Of a stretch of DNA of 64,000 nucleotides, positions 8,819 to 18,348 are shown in pieces. This DNA comes from Niabella insulamsoli (GTDB lineage Bacteria > Bacteroidota > Bacteroidia > Chitinophagales > Chitinophagaceae), in assembly GCF_039652435.2 (NCBI RefSeq), contig NZ_CP190246.1:2356001-2420000 (forward strand), in the 5' to 3' direction. The notes beneath the pieces are model-generated. The model saw only the letters and a list, made by a program, of their open reading frames with translations, was not told the origin of the DNA and did not search any database. Each line of letters opens with the position of its first letter. The first letter of the stretch is position 1. The position numbers were made by a program, and so were the translations under genes.

Positions 8819-9367
8819 TTACTTTCCGACAACAACCTTAGCATGACGTATTATCTTGTCATTCAAATAATAACCTTTGATCACCTCATCCACAACTTTA
8901 CCTACCAAATCCTCAGAAGGCGCTGGTATTTCTGTAATAGCCTCGTGCAAGTCAGGATCAAAATCAGCGCCCTTTGATTGCATTTCTTTCAGGCCTTTTG
9001 CTTGAAGTGAGCTTCTTAATTTATTAAAAACCAGAGAGATGCCCTCTTTTAATTTTTCATCTTCGCTCGCCTCTATTTGTGGCATAGCGCGATCAGCGTC
9101 GTCCAATACTTCTAACAGTGCTAGCACCATATCCTTGTTGGCAATCTGCGAAAATTCTTCGCGCTCTTTCCTGGTTCTTCGTCTGAAATTATCAAACTCT
9201 GCGGCAAGGCGGATATATTTGTCCTTACTTTCATTCAATTCGGCTTCCAGCTCATTAAGCTGGGTTTCTTCAACCGGATCCGTAAGGTGTTCCGTTCCAC
9301 TTAAATTTTCATCTGCGTTGATGTTCAGCCCGTCCTGTTCTGACAAATTATCATTGTTTTGATTCAT
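8819..9367 (-). CDS. grpE: Nucleotide exchange factor GrpE
   Basis: Nucleotide exchange factor for DnaK. It has 182 residues: an acidic, disordered N-terminus (about 1-40), a coiled coil (ELEAELNESKDKYIRLAAEFDNFRRRT is the conserved core) and the C-terminal beta domain with KEGISLVFNKL, LKEMQSKGADFDPDLHEAI and a VDEVIKGYYLNDKIIRHAKVVVG ending. It is the first gene of the grpE-dnaJ pair. A candidate promoter is seen upstream at 9426-9455. Confidence 0.96.
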   Translation of the reverse strand: MNQNNDNLSEQDGLNINADENLSGTEHLTDPVEETQLNELEAELNESKDKYIRLAAEFDNFRRRTRKEREEFSQIANKDMVLALLEVLDDADRAMPQIEASEDEKLKEGISLVFNKLRSSLQAKGLKEMQSKGADFDPDLHEAITEIPAPSEDLVGKVVDEVIKGYYLNDKIIRHAKVVVGK

Positions 9368-9425
9368 CCTCTGTATAGATTTTATTTTTTGACTATGAAT
9401 GGCGATTCACTGCCAGATTCTTCAG

Positions 9426-9455
9426 CAAAGCTAAGGACGTCAATAATATTGCCAA
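9426..9455 (-). promoter_or_regulatory. Candidate Bacteroidota-type promoter for grpE-dnaJ
   Basis: On the minus strand a TTGG at 9455-9452 is followed after 18 bases by TAGCTTTG at 9433-9426. This matches the TAnnTTTG -7 and TTG-type -33 elements known for the Bacteroidota primary sigma factor. It lies about 60 bases ahead of the grpE ATG. I see no CIRCE element, so a heat-shock repressor site is not supported. Confidence 0.45.
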
Positions 9456-9565
9456 TGAAAAAATGAGGACAAAATGTCCGTTTAATACAAAAAAAGCTGT
9501 CTGCGCTAAACTTCTGTGCTTTTATTTGGTCATTTATTTTATTTTCACAAGATCATTTAATCTAT

Positions 9566-11947
9566 ATGAAAAAAAAACTGCTTTTATTTCTGTTTGGCAT
9601 TGCCTTAAGCGGACTTTTATTTTCCCAAACCATTGAAAACAAATTAGCTGCCTGGAGTAGCACCAACCCTGTCGAAAAGTTATATCTACATCTGGACCGC
9701 GACAGTTATTTTGCCGGGCAGACCATCTGGTTTAAAGGGTATTTTTTATCAGCCTGGGCGCCGTCGCATAAAAACTCAACCGTGTATGTGGAGCTGGTAA
9801 ATAACCAGCAGGAAGTTTTAATCAGGAACGTTTTTCCCGCAAACCTGTCTGTTACGGCAGGCCAGGTTGAATTGCCGGAAGACCTGCCCGGCGGCGATTA
9901 TCTGCTAAGGGCCTATTCCCCCTTGATGTTAAACCAGCCTGGATTTGTTTTCACTAAAAAACTGGCTGTATTTGGCAGAGAAGAGAAAAAGAAAAAGCGT
10001 GAGGCGGTAAAAATGGAAAACAGCATCACCTTTTTCCCGGAAAGCGGCAACCTGATTACCAGCCTGCTCAATTTGGTTGCTTTTAAAGCCACCGATCCCA
10101 ATGGTCTGCCCTGGCAGGTGGAAGGGGAAATTAAAAGTGATAAAGGCGAACTTGTTTGCCAGTTTAAAACGATTCATGACGGCATGGGCGTCTTTCCCCT
10201 AATACCTCAGGCCGGCGTCAGCTACTATGCTACGCTGCGGGGATCCGATCGGCAGTATCCGCTGCCTGCGCAAACAGCCGATGGCATTGCTTTCATGGTT
10301 AAAAATAACGCACGCGGAAAGCAATTCAGAATTCAAAAGCTGCAGGTCAAGGACGTTTTCAAACCGGCTTTTTTAGTCGGTCAAATGAACAATGAAATTC
10401 TTTTCACCCATGAGCTTGCGAATAAAAATGAAATCAACGGCATCATTCCAACCAAAGACCTGCTTTCAGGCATCCTGCATCTTACCGTTTTCAATAAAGA
10501 TTATATGCCGCTGGCCGAGCGGCTGACCTTTGTGGACAACCGCGAATACCGTTTACCGGTGACGCTACAAACCGATACGCTCAATATGGAGCCGCGTCAG
10601 CGCAACCGCTTCACTATTTCATTGCCCGACTCGGTGGTTGGCAATTTTTCGGTAGCGGTTACAGATGCCGATTACGACGGCGCCGCAAGGCGGGCTCAAA
10701 ATATTTACTCCTGGTTCCTGTTGAAAAGCGATATCAAAGGATATGTTCATAATCCAGCCTATTATTTTAATCCTACAGATAGCGCGGCTTCCAATGCCTT
10801 GGATTTAGTGATGATGACTAATGGGTGGACTCGTTTCAAATGGACCGACGTGCCGCAAAACAAGCTTCCGCCGCCGGCGTTTAAAGATCCGGGCTATATT
10901 GACCTGAGCGGCCAAATCACGATTGAAGGACGGAAAAAGACGCTTCCCAATACCGACATTATTGTATTGATGTCGCCGATGGACACAACACAGCGAAGAG
11001 GTTTGCCCGGCCTGATCAGAACCGACTCTACCGGTCGTTTCAAATTGGATTCCCAGATCTTTTATGACAAATACCGCATTCTTTTCTCGGAAGTCCGCGG
11101 CAAGAAAAGCAAATTTATTGAGGTAAAACTTGCTTCAGATTCTATCCGCCGCAAGTTTCCGGTTGTAAGCGATCCGCTGCTGCTTCCGCTCGATTCGGCG
11201 CAATTGGTAAGTAGTGAAAAAATGGAAAGCGCCCTCGATGAATATTTAAGAGCTGAGGGCAAAACGCTGGAAAACGTAGTGGTGCGGGTCCGTCAGAAAT
11301 CAGAAATCGAAAAGCTGGATGAACGCTACACCAGCAGTTTGTTTTCCGGCGGGATTAACAGCCGCACTTACGATGTGCGCAACGAAATATTTGCAGGCGA
11401 TATTTTCCAGTATTTACAAGGGCGGATACCCGGCCTGTCTGTCACGGGGACGCCCGGCAATTATACGCTTAACTATCGCGGTGGCGGCTTCGGCGGCAGC
11501 AATGTGTCTTTGTTTCTGGACGAAATGCAAACAGACGCGCAAATGCTGGAGTCAATTCCCGTCAACCAAATTGCTATGATTAAGCTGATGCCTCAAAGTG
11601 TTGCGGTTAGGGGCAATGGCACGGGTTTGGCCATTTATACGAAAAAGGGCGACGATTATACGGCATCGGTGGAATCGGCAACAGATATTATCACTTATAA
11701 CGGGTACACCATTTTTAAAGAATTTCATAACCCGAACTATGACAAAAATCCCAACACCGAAAAAGCGGATATTCGTTTAACACTGAGCTGGCAGCCGTCT
11801 CACTTTGTAAGCCCTGCCCGACCTAATATCCCCATCATTTTCTATAATAATGACCGTACCCAAAAAGTTAAGGTTGTTGCAGAAGGGATTACTGAAGACG
11901 GGCGCATGTTAATGTTTGAAAAAATCATTGAACCCGGCCAAAATTGA
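9566..11947 (+). CDS. Exported MG2-like/TonB-plug-domain protein without a barrel (copy 1)
   Basis: Protein of 793 residues with a signal peptide (KKKLLLFLFGIALSGLLFSQ). The N-terminal part (EKLYLHLDRDSYFAGQTIWFKGYF) resembles the MG2-type domain of bacterial alpha-2-macroglobulins. Repeated beta-rich domains follow, including a carboxypeptidase-regulatory-like one near 450 (YIDLSGQITIEGRKK). Near 620-680 a TonB-receptor plug-like segment appears (IFQYLQGRIPGLSVTG, FLDEMQTDAQMLESIP, IAMIKLMP). There is no beta-barrel after the plug, so it is not a transport channel. The next gene is a paralogue of the same layout. The function is unknown; a surface or periplasmic scaffold is likely. Confidence 0.82.
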   Translation: MKKKLLLFLFGIALSGLLFSQTIENKLAAWSSTNPVEKLYLHLDRDSYFAGQTIWFKGYFLSAWAPSHKNSTVYVELVNNQQEVLIRNVFPANLSVTAGQVELPEDLPGGDYLLRAYSPLMLNQPGFVFTKKLAVFGREEKKKKREAVKMENSITFFPESGNLITSLLNLVAFKATDPNGLPWQVEGEIKSDKGELVCQFKTIHDGMGVFPLIPQAGVSYYATLRGSDRQYPLPAQTADGIAFMVKNNARGKQFRIQKLQVKDVFKPAFLVGQMNNEILFTHELANKNEINGIIPTKDLLSGILHLTVFNKDYMPLAERLTFVDNREYRLPVTLQTDTLNMEPRQRNRFTISLPDSVVGNFSVAVTDADYDGAARRAQNIYSWFLLKSDIKGYVHNPAYYFNPTDSAASNALDLVMMTNGWTRFKWTDVPQNKLPPPAFKDPGYIDLSGQITIEGRKKTLPNTDIIVLMSPMDTTQRRGLPGLIRTDSTGRFKLDSQIFYDKYRILFSEVRGKKSKFIEVKLASDSIRRKFPVVSDPLLLPLDSAQLVSSEKMESALDEYLRAEGKTLENVVVRVRQKSEIEKLDERYTSSLFSGGINSRTYDVRNEIFAGDIFQYLQGRIPGLSVTGTPGNYTLNYRGGGFGGSNVSLFLDEMQTDAQMLESIPVNQIAMIKLMPQSVAVRGNGTGLAIYTKKGDDYTASVESATDIITYNGYTIFKEFHNPNYDKNPNTEKADIRLTLSWQPSHFVSPARPNIPIIFYNNDRTQKVKVVAEGITEDGRMLMFEKIIEPGQN

Positions 11948-12047
11948 TTTTTGCACGCCATTTGTGCAAATACGTTGTTAAGCGCATCATTTAAAATGTG
12001 AAGTGCGGGCGCTAACCCGCGATTTTTTTGTAACTTAACAATGCTCT

Positions 12048-14378
12048 ATGAACTATTTGAAAATAATATATGCCGCCCTCGCTCTTTTGGCGCTGCAACC
12101 TTCAATGGCGCAGCTGCCTGAAGACCGTCTTCAAAGCTGGCATCAAAAAAACCCCATTGAAAAAGTATACCTCCATTTAGACCGCCAGGATTATTTTGCC
12201 GGCCAGACCAGTTGGTTCAAAGGATATTTTTTATCCGACTTTATGCCCTCAAAAAAAAATTCGACGTTGTTTGTGGAGCTTATCAACAGCAGTGGCGCCA
12301 TCTTAGCCAAAAAAGTATTACCGGTTTTCAACGGCGTAACCTATGGGCAAATTGAATTGCCTGATACCTTAAGCACCGGCACCTATCATTTTAGAGCCTA
12401 TTCGCCGCTGATGCTAAATCATGATAAAAGCTATCTGTATCGCAGGCCACTGCGGGTGTATGGCAAAAACTCAGGGAAGAAAGATCAAAGTATGGGTTCC
12501 AGCCATTTGAACTTTTTCCCGGAAGGCGGCAACCTGCTTGCCGGCGTGTCTAATCGCATCGCATTTAAAGCCACAGATGCCAGCGGATTGCCGCTGAATA
12601 TTACAGCCGAGGTTAAAGATGAAACGGGCGCTACCGTTGCAACCTTGCAGAGTTTTCATGACGGAATGGGATCCTTTAACCTTACTCCGCGCAGCGATAA
12701 GTCTTACTCCGTCTCTTTTGAAGGCGGCACTTTTCGTTTGCCCGTCCCTATTTCATCGGGTCTTGCCGTTTCCGTAAAATCATCTGAGAATCGCCTCGCT
12801 TATACCTGGCAATCGGCCGGCGGCCCAATGTATGCTCCGGCTTATGTCATCGGCCAAATGCAGCATATTACGATGTTCAAACAACCGGTTTCCGGCACCA
12901 GCGGTGAAATGAATACGGGCGAGCTCCCTTCAGGAGTTTTACAGTTAACTTTTTTCAATACGGAAGGCTTGCCGCTGGCAGAGCGATTGGTTTTTGTTAA
13001 TAACCAGGAATATAGACTCAACGCCACCTTGGAAAAAGAAGCGTTTAGCATGAAACCAAGGGGTAAGAACCAGTGGTCGATTTTATTTAACGAAGCGCTG
13101 GCTGGCAATTTTTCGGTGGCGGTTACCGACGACAATTTTAACGAAGCCGGGCCGAGAAAAAACAATATTATTTCTTCTTTTTTATTAACCAGCGACATTC
13201 CGGGTTATGTACACAACCCTGCGTTTTATTTCAGTGGACAGGCCGACGCTCCCCGCGCGATCGACCTGGTGATGCTGACCAATGGCTGGCGGCGGTTCAA
13301 CTGGAAGAATGTAAACGAGGAAGATAAGAAGCCGCTTTACAAAGATCCCGGCTATATTTCTCTTTCAGGACAGGTGAATGTGCGTGGTTCCAAAAAGAAT
13401 TTTGCGGAACGCGAGTTGCTTGTATGGATGGCAACGCCGGATTCGGGTCGTTCCATAGAAATGATTAAAACAGATGCCGAAGGCCGTTTTAAAATGGATT
13501 CCATCGTGTTTTTTGACAAAGCCAAAATACTGTTCAGCGATGTCATGGGCGATAAAAGTAAGTTCATTACTGTAAAACTTGATACGGATTCGCTGTATCA
13601 AACTTTCGACCTGCCCCGGCTACAAACGCCGCGCTTCACCAATACCAACACTTCCCTGGCGGGTAACATGCAAAGCGCGTATGCAAGCTATAACCGCGGC
13701 AGCGGTGTTCTTTTGGATAATGTAAATATCGCCGGCCGCAGGCTAACGCTTGAAGAATTGGAAAAAAAATATATGTCGGGCATGTTTGCCGGGAACATCA
13801 ACGCGCGAACCATCAACCTGACCGGCCAGTTTGTTCCGCAGCTTAATATTTTTGAATGGATTATCGGCCGCGTACCCGGCCTTACCGTTCAAAGGAACAG
13901 CCAGTTTTTTGATAACTATCAATTGTATTTTCGGAGGCAGCCGGTTCAATTATTCCTCGATGAAATGCGCATGCAGGACGCCAGCTTTATCGCTTCCATT
14001 CCTCCAAATCAAATTGCGCTTATTAAAATTTATCCGCAATTTATTGGTGCGCGTGGCAACAACGCAGCGGTGGCGATTTATACCAAACGCGGCGATGATC
14101 TGAACGAAGAGATGGAGCGGTCGGGCGATATCGTCGATTATGATGGATATAGTATTATAAAAGAATTTTATAGTCCGGATTATGCCACGCCACCTGATAT
14201 TGATTATCGCGATAACCGGCTGACGCTGGACTGGCAGCCGGAAGTAATTGTCGATTCAACACAGCAGCAGATACCCGTCAGGTTTTATAATACAGATCGC
14301 ACCAAAAAAATCAAAATCGTGGCCGAAGGCGTGACGGAGGACGGCCGGCTCCTGATGTTAGAACAAACAGTGGAGTAA
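12048..14378 (+). CDS. Exported MG2-like/TonB-plug-domain protein without a barrel (copy 2)
   Basis: Tandem paralogue of the preceding gene, 776 residues, with a signal peptide ending near PSMAQ. The same landmarks occur in the same order: IEKVYLHLDRQDYFAGQTSWFKGYFLS, FFPEGGNLLAG, LVMLTNGWRRFNW (copy 1 has LVMMTNGWTRFKW), YISLSGQVNVRGSKK, and the plug-like IFEWIIGRVPGLTVQ and IALIKIYPQ. It too ends shortly after the plug with DRTKKIKIVAEGVTEDGRLLML, nearly the same as the C-terminus of copy 1. The two are separated by 100 bases and probably arose by local duplication. Confidence 0.82.
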   Translation: MNYLKIIYAALALLALQPSMAQLPEDRLQSWHQKNPIEKVYLHLDRQDYFAGQTSWFKGYFLSDFMPSKKNSTLFVELINSSGAILAKKVLPVFNGVTYGQIELPDTLSTGTYHFRAYSPLMLNHDKSYLYRRPLRVYGKNSGKKDQSMGSSHLNFFPEGGNLLAGVSNRIAFKATDASGLPLNITAEVKDETGATVATLQSFHDGMGSFNLTPRSDKSYSVSFEGGTFRLPVPISSGLAVSVKSSENRLAYTWQSAGGPMYAPAYVIGQMQHITMFKQPVSGTSGEMNTGELPSGVLQLTFFNTEGLPLAERLVFVNNQEYRLNATLEKEAFSMKPRGKNQWSILFNEALAGNFSVAVTDDNFNEAGPRKNNIISSFLLTSDIPGYVHNPAFYFSGQADAPRAIDLVMLTNGWRRFNWKNVNEEDKKPLYKDPGYISLSGQVNVRGSKKNFAERELLVWMATPDSGRSIEMIKTDAEGRFKMDSIVFFDKAKILFSDVMGDKSKFITVKLDTDSLYQTFDLPRLQTPRFTNTNTSLAGNMQSAYASYNRGSGVLLDNVNIAGRRLTLEELEKKYMSGMFAGNINARTINLTGQFVPQLNIFEWIIGRVPGLTVQRNSQFFDNYQLYFRRQPVQLFLDEMRMQDASFIASIPPNQIALIKIYPQFIGARGNNAAVAIYTKRGDDLNEEMERSGDIVDYDGYSIIKEFYSPDYATPPDIDYRDNRLTLDWQPEVIVDSTQQQIPVRFYNTDRTKKIKIVAEGVTEDGRLLMLEQTVE

Positions 14379-14496
14379 ATACCTGGCGGTTCAACCTGCG
14401 CATACTTTTATCCCTATTTTTGTTTGAAGCAAACTGGTTTGTGGAACTGGCTTTGTTTAATTCTTTTTTTATAAAAACGAACTCAGTTTTACCGAT

Positions 14497-15594
14497 ATGA
14501 TGAGCATAAAAACGGTCACCGATTTTTTAGAAACCATTGCGCCCAGGGCGTTGCAGGAAAGTTATGATAATGCCGGTTTACTGACAGGCAACCCCGACTG
14601 GCCTTGCCAGGCAATTCTTTGCTGCCTCGATGTGACAGAAGAAGTCGTTGCCGAAGCGGTGGAGAAAAAATGTAACCTGATCGTGGCCCACCACCCTATC
14701 ATTTTCAGCGGGCTTAAAAAGCTCACCGGCGGCGGCTATGTGGAAAGAACCATTATTAAAGCCATCAAAAATGATATCGCTATTTATGCCATTCATACCA
14801 ATCTGGACCATGTATTGCACGGCGTCAACGGAAAAATAGCTGCTATGCTGGGCCTTGAAAATATTTCCATTCTCGCGCCCAAACCCCAACAACTTTGCAA
14901 ACTTTATTTCTACGTGCCCGAAGCGCATGAAGCTGCCGTAACCGACGCGGTGTTTGCGGCCGGGGCCGGAAATATCGGCAATTACAGTGAATGCAGTTTT
15001 AAGACCAGCGGAACCGGATCTTTTAAGCCCAACATGGAGGCCAATCCCTTTAACGGAACAAAAGGCGAGCGCCATGAAGACAAAGAGGTAAAAGTGGAAA
15101 TGCTGTTTCCTGCTTATTTGCAGCACCAGGTATTGTCCGCGCTCAAAAGCAGCCACCCTTACGAAGAAGTGGCCTATGAGATTATCGGGCTCAATAACCT
15201 GCACCAGGAAATTGGAGCAGGCATCACCGGAGAATGGAAAGATGCGATCCCCGAAATCTCATTTTTACAAAAGCTAAAAGACGTTTTCGGGCTTTCTATG
15301 CTGAAACATACCCGGACAACAGGAAAACCAATCAAAAAAGTAAGCATTTGCGGCGGTGCAGGCATCTTTCTTTTAAAGAACGCATTAGCATCAAAATCAG
15401 ACGCTTATATAACTTCCGACATAAAATATCATGAGTTTTTTGATGCGGATGGCCAAATTCTTTTGGCAGACATCGGGCATTATGAAAGCGAACAATTTAC
15501 GATCGAATTGCTGTCGAATCTTTTAGAGGAAAAATTCCCTACCTTTGCCGTCCTAAAAACAGGGATCAATACCAATCCTGTTCAGTACTTTTAG
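14497..15594 (+). CDS. Nif3-like dinuclear metal centre protein
   Basis: Member of the NIF3/GTP cyclohydrolase I type 2-like family, a toroidal hexamer with a dinuclear metal site. It has 365 residues, the long form with a PII-like insertion in the middle (about 130-230, including SSHPYEEVAYEI). Metal ligands are visible in VAHHPIIFSGLKKL and IHTNLDHV near the N-terminus and DIGHYESEQF near the C-terminus. It is followed 44 bases later by the zinc ribbon gene, the usual Bacteroidota neighbour. The biochemical role is not established for the family. Confidence 0.92.
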   Translation: MMSIKTVTDFLETIAPRALQESYDNAGLLTGNPDWPCQAILCCLDVTEEVVAEAVEKKCNLIVAHHPIIFSGLKKLTGGGYVERTIIKAIKNDIAIYAIHTNLDHVLHGVNGKIAAMLGLENISILAPKPQQLCKLYFYVPEAHEAAVTDAVFAAGAGNIGNYSECSFKTSGTGSFKPNMEANPFNGTKGERHEDKEVKVEMLFPAYLQHQVLSALKSSHPYEEVAYEIIGLNNLHQEIGAGITGEWKDAIPEISFLQKLKDVFGLSMLKHTRTTGKPIKKVSICGGAGIFLLKNALASKSDAYITSDIKYHEFFDADGQILLADIGHYESEQFTIELLSNLLEEKFPTFAVLKTGINTNPVQYF

Positions 15595-15638
15595 AATCGT
15601 TTTAAATTAAGATTTTAAAAGATTAATATTTTAAACAT

Positions 15639-16394
15639 ATGGCACAATTAAAAGAATTTTCCATCGAAGAAAAGTTAGGTTCATTGATCAATTTGCAAAA
15701 AGTAGACAGCAAGTTGGACGAAATTAAAATCTTAAAAGGCGAACTGCCCATGGAAGTAGCAGATCTTGAAGATGAACTTCAGGGTTTACGTGCGAGGCAA
15801 ACGCGCATTGAAGAGGAAATTAATGGCGTAACAGAATTTATCGAGGAACGTAAAAATGCCATCAAAGAAAGCGAGGCGCTGATCAAAAAATACGAGAAGG
15901 ACAGCGAGAATGTAAAAAACAACCGCGAATTTGAAGCGATCAATAAAGAGACTGAAATGCAGCAGCTCGAAATCAAGCTGGCTGAAAAGCATATCAAAGA
16001 TGCCAACGAAGAAATAGCCGAGAAGGTTGTGCTCTTAGAAAAAGCGAAGAAAAACATCGTGACCAAAGAAGGTTCGCTCGAGTTGAAAAAATCTGAGCTG
16101 GAGAAAATAATCGCTTCTAACGAAAAAGAGGAAAAAGAATTTTTAAAACTTTCTGAAGCTGCAAAGCAGGAAGTAGAACCCAGGTTGTTATCGAGCTACG
16201 AGAAAATCCGCGGAAATTTCCGCAATGGCCTTGCGGTAGTGCCTGTCGTTCGCGACGCTTGCGGCGGATGCTTTTACGCGATCCCTCCTCAAAAACAAAG
16301 TGAAATCAAACAGCACAAGAAAATTGTTGCGTGCGAAAACTGTGGCCGTATTTTGGTAGATGAAGAGCTGCACAACAATATCGAAGTAAAATAA
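15639..16394 (+). CDS. Coiled-coil zinc ribbon protein (C4-type, zf-RING_7)
   Basis: Protein of 251 residues. Residues about 15-190 form one long Glu/Lys-rich coiled-coil hairpin, and the C-terminus is a zinc ribbon with two Cys pairs, CGGC and CENC (DACGGCFYAIPPQ, VACENCGRIL). The family is widespread and often sits beside the nif3-like gene, as here. A role in RNA or ribosome interaction has been proposed for relatives. A clear terminator follows. Confidence 0.9.
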   Translation: MAQLKEFSIEEKLGSLINLQKVDSKLDEIKILKGELPMEVADLEDELQGLRARQTRIEEEINGVTEFIEERKNAIKESEALIKKYEKDSENVKNNREFEAINKETEMQQLEIKLAEKHIKDANEEIAEKVVLLEKAKKNIVTKEGSLELKKSELEKIIASNEKEEKEFLKLSEAAKQEVEPRLLSSYEKIRGNFRNGLAVVPVVRDACGGCFYAIPPQKQSEIKQHKKIVACENCGRILVDEELHNNIEVK

Positions 16395-16410
16395 GTGATA
16401 AATCTTTTTA

Positions 16411-16447
16411 AAAAAACTTCAACCCAAAACGGTTGGAGTTTTTTTTT
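16411..16447 (+). terminator. Terminator after the zinc ribbon gene
   Basis: The arms aacttcaacc and ggttggagtt pair over 10 bp with one G-T wobble around caaaac and are followed by nine T. This is a textbook intrinsic terminator for the nif3-like/zinc ribbon transcript. Confidence 0.85.
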
Positions 16448-16511
16448 GCCCACATAAAACCAAAAAGCCAGACTTTGATAGTCCGGCCGTAAATTTAATG
16501 CTGTGAACCCA

Positions 16512-16859
16512 TTATTTTTTTAATTCATCCCTGGCCGCATCCACGCCAGCCTGGGCCGCTTCTTTGATCTTTTGCGCCCCTTCTTTTAATTTCTCAACCC
16601 CTTCGTTGGCTTTTTGGCGGGCTGCATCGCCCAATGCTTTTGTATGCTCTTTAATGCGATACGCCGCGCTGTCTATATCTGCCTTCAACGAGTCCCCGAT
16701 ACCGGCCAACGTGGTATCCGTTTCCGGAGTCGCTTCTACTACGGTATGATCGATTGCATTGAGCGAATCCTCTTCAGATTCCTTAACAGTAGAGGCCGTT
16801 TCGCAAGAAACAAGCGCCGCGGCCAACACAATAGAAAATAGACTATTTGATTTACGCAT
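16512..16859 (-). CDS. Small lipoprotein with Ala/Lys-rich helical tail
   Basis: Encodes 115 residues beginning with a lipoprotein signal peptide whose lipobox is AALVSC (Cys at about 19). The following region is acidic and Thr/Glu-rich, and from about 60 onward it is an Ala-, Lys- and Glu-rich amphipathic helix (LGDAARQKANEGVEKLKEGAQ). No enzyme motif is present. It lies alone between the convergent zinc ribbon gene and der, 37 bases from the der stop on the same strand. The role is unknown; it is probably a periplasm-facing lipoprotein. Confidence 0.75.
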   Translation of the reverse strand: MRKSNSLFSIVLAAALVSCETASTVKESEEDSLNAIDHTVVEATPETDTTLAGIGDSLKADIDSAAYRIKEHTKALGDAARQKANEGVEKLKEGAQKIKEAAQAGVDAARDELKK

Positions 16860-16896
16860 AATTATTTTTTTAAGTCAACAAATCGCACCCGCCCTG

Positions 16897-18207
16897 CTAT
16901 TTTTTTCTGAAAAACAAGCGTATGGGAACACCACTAAAACTAAAATTTTTTCGTAATTGGTTTTCGAGATAGTTCCTGTAAGGCGTTTTAATATCGTCCG
17001 GAAAGTTACAGAAAAATGCAAAGGATGGCACGACCGTGGGAAGCTGGGTTACAAATTTAATTTTGATCGCGTGGCCGCGCACCACAGGCGCATGATGGGC
17101 CTGAACAGCTTTTAACATCACATCGTTCAATTTAGATGTTGAAACTTTCTTCTTGCGGTTGTCAAAAACTTCCAATGCCGTTTCCATGGCTTTGAAAATT
17201 CGGGTTTTCTCTAATGCCGAAATAAATACCACAGGCACGTCGCTAAATGGAGCCAGCTTTTTCTTCAAAGCTTCTTCAAATTCTTTTGCCGTATTGGTTT
17301 CTTTTTTGATCAGGTCCCATTTATTTACCAACAATAAAATCCCTTTTCCTTTTCTCGCTGCGAGGCTGAAAATATTCAGGTCTTGCGCCGTTAATCCTTT
17401 TTCGGCATCAACCAGCAGCAAGCAAACATCAGCCTCGTCGACCGCTTTGATCGCCCGGATTACTGAATAAAATTCCAGGTCTTCATGAACACGGGCTTTA
17501 CGCCGGATACCGGCGGTATCAATCAAAATGAATTCTTTCTGAAATAAATTATAATGCGTGTGAATCGTGTCGCGCGTGGTGCCAGCAATATCGCTCACAA
17601 TGGTACGTTCCTTTCCTACCAAAGCGTTCAGCAAAGAAGATTTGCCGACATTGGGCTGGCCGATGATAGCAAATTTGGGCAGCTCGTCTTTCTCTCCCTC
17701 GTCCGCTTTTTCTTCGGGAATCAGCGCTGCAACCGCGTCGAGCAACTCGCCGGTTCCGCTACCGCTGGCCGAAGCAATAAAATAGACTTCATCGAAACCC
17801 ATGCTATAAAACTCTGTAGCATCGAGCATCCGGTCATTATTATCAACTTTGTTTACCGTTAAAAAAACGGGTTTAACACTTTTGCGCAGCACATTGGCCA
17901 TTTCTTCATCCAGGTGTGTAATACCGGTTCCGGCATCGACCATAAATAAAATGGCATCGGCTTCGTCCACTGCGATCAATACCTGCTTGGCAATTTCCTT
18001 TTCAAACACATCTTCGCTGCCGTGCACAAAACCGCCGGTATCAATGACGTTGAACGGCTTACCATTCCAGTCGCTGATGCCATATTGCCGGTCGCGTGTC
18101 ACGCCGCTTACGTCATCTACAATTGCTTTGCGCTGCTCGAGCAGCCTGTTAAACAACGTGCTTTTTCCCACGTTTGGCCTGCCTACTATTGCTAATGTAA
18201 AACCCAT
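16897..18207 (-). CDS. der: Ribosome-assembly GTPase Der (EngA)
   Basis: Essential GTPase for 50S subunit maturation. Both tandem G domains are seen: GRPNVGKST with DTGGF, and from about 175 GQPNVGKSS with DTAGIRRKAR and NKWDL. A C-terminal KH-like domain follows (about 355-436). At 436 residues it is standard length. It lies just downstream of era on the same strand, with a 141-base gap holding a repeat array. Confidence 0.97.
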   Translation of the reverse strand: MGFTLAIVGRPNVGKSTLFNRLLEQRKAIVDDVSGVTRDRQYGISDWNGKPFNVIDTGGFVHGSEDVFEKEIAKQVLIAVDEADAILFMVDAGTGITHLDEEMANVLRKSVKPVFLTVNKVDNNDRMLDATEFYSMGFDEVYFIASASGSGTGELLDAVAALIPEEKADEGEKDELPKFAIIGQPNVGKSSLLNALVGKERTIVSDIAGTTRDTIHTHYNLFQKEFILIDTAGIRRKARVHEDLEFYSVIRAIKAVDEADVCLLLVDAEKGLTAQDLNIFSLAARKGKGILLLVNKWDLIKKETNTAKEFEEALKKKLAPFSDVPVVFISALEKTRIFKAMETALEVFDNRKKKVSTSKLNDVMLKAVQAHHAPVVRGHAIKIKFVTQLPTVVPSFAFFCNFPDDIKTPYRNYLENQLRKNFSFSGVPIRLFFRKK

Positions 18208-18234
18208 TTATTTTTTTGTTTTATTAATCTTCCG

Positions 18235-18334
18235 CTATGGATATTTCGCTGTTCCACAGCTATGGATATTTCGCTGCTCTGCAGCTATGGATATATCGCT
18301 GCTCTGCAGCTATTAATCTTCCGCTGCTCCGCAG
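18235..18334. repeat. Four tandem 25-bp repeats with internal mini-hairpins
   Basis: Between era and der, a 25-base unit (ctatggatatttcgctgctctgcag) occurs four times without gaps: 18235-18259, 18260-18284, 18285-18309 and 18310-18334. Copies 2 and 3 differ by one base, and copies 1 and 4 have several changes. Partial copies flank the array on both sides. Copies 2-4 contain gctgc-tct/tcc-gcagc, a 5-bp stem with a 3-base loop. The array lies in a transcribed spacer. Confidence 0.85.
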
Positions 18335-18348
18335 CTACTGCGTTTTTA

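Noticed and set aside
18208..18348. CRISPR-like array between era and der
   Set aside because: The 25-bp units abut without spacers and no cas genes are present. It is a plain tandem repeat.
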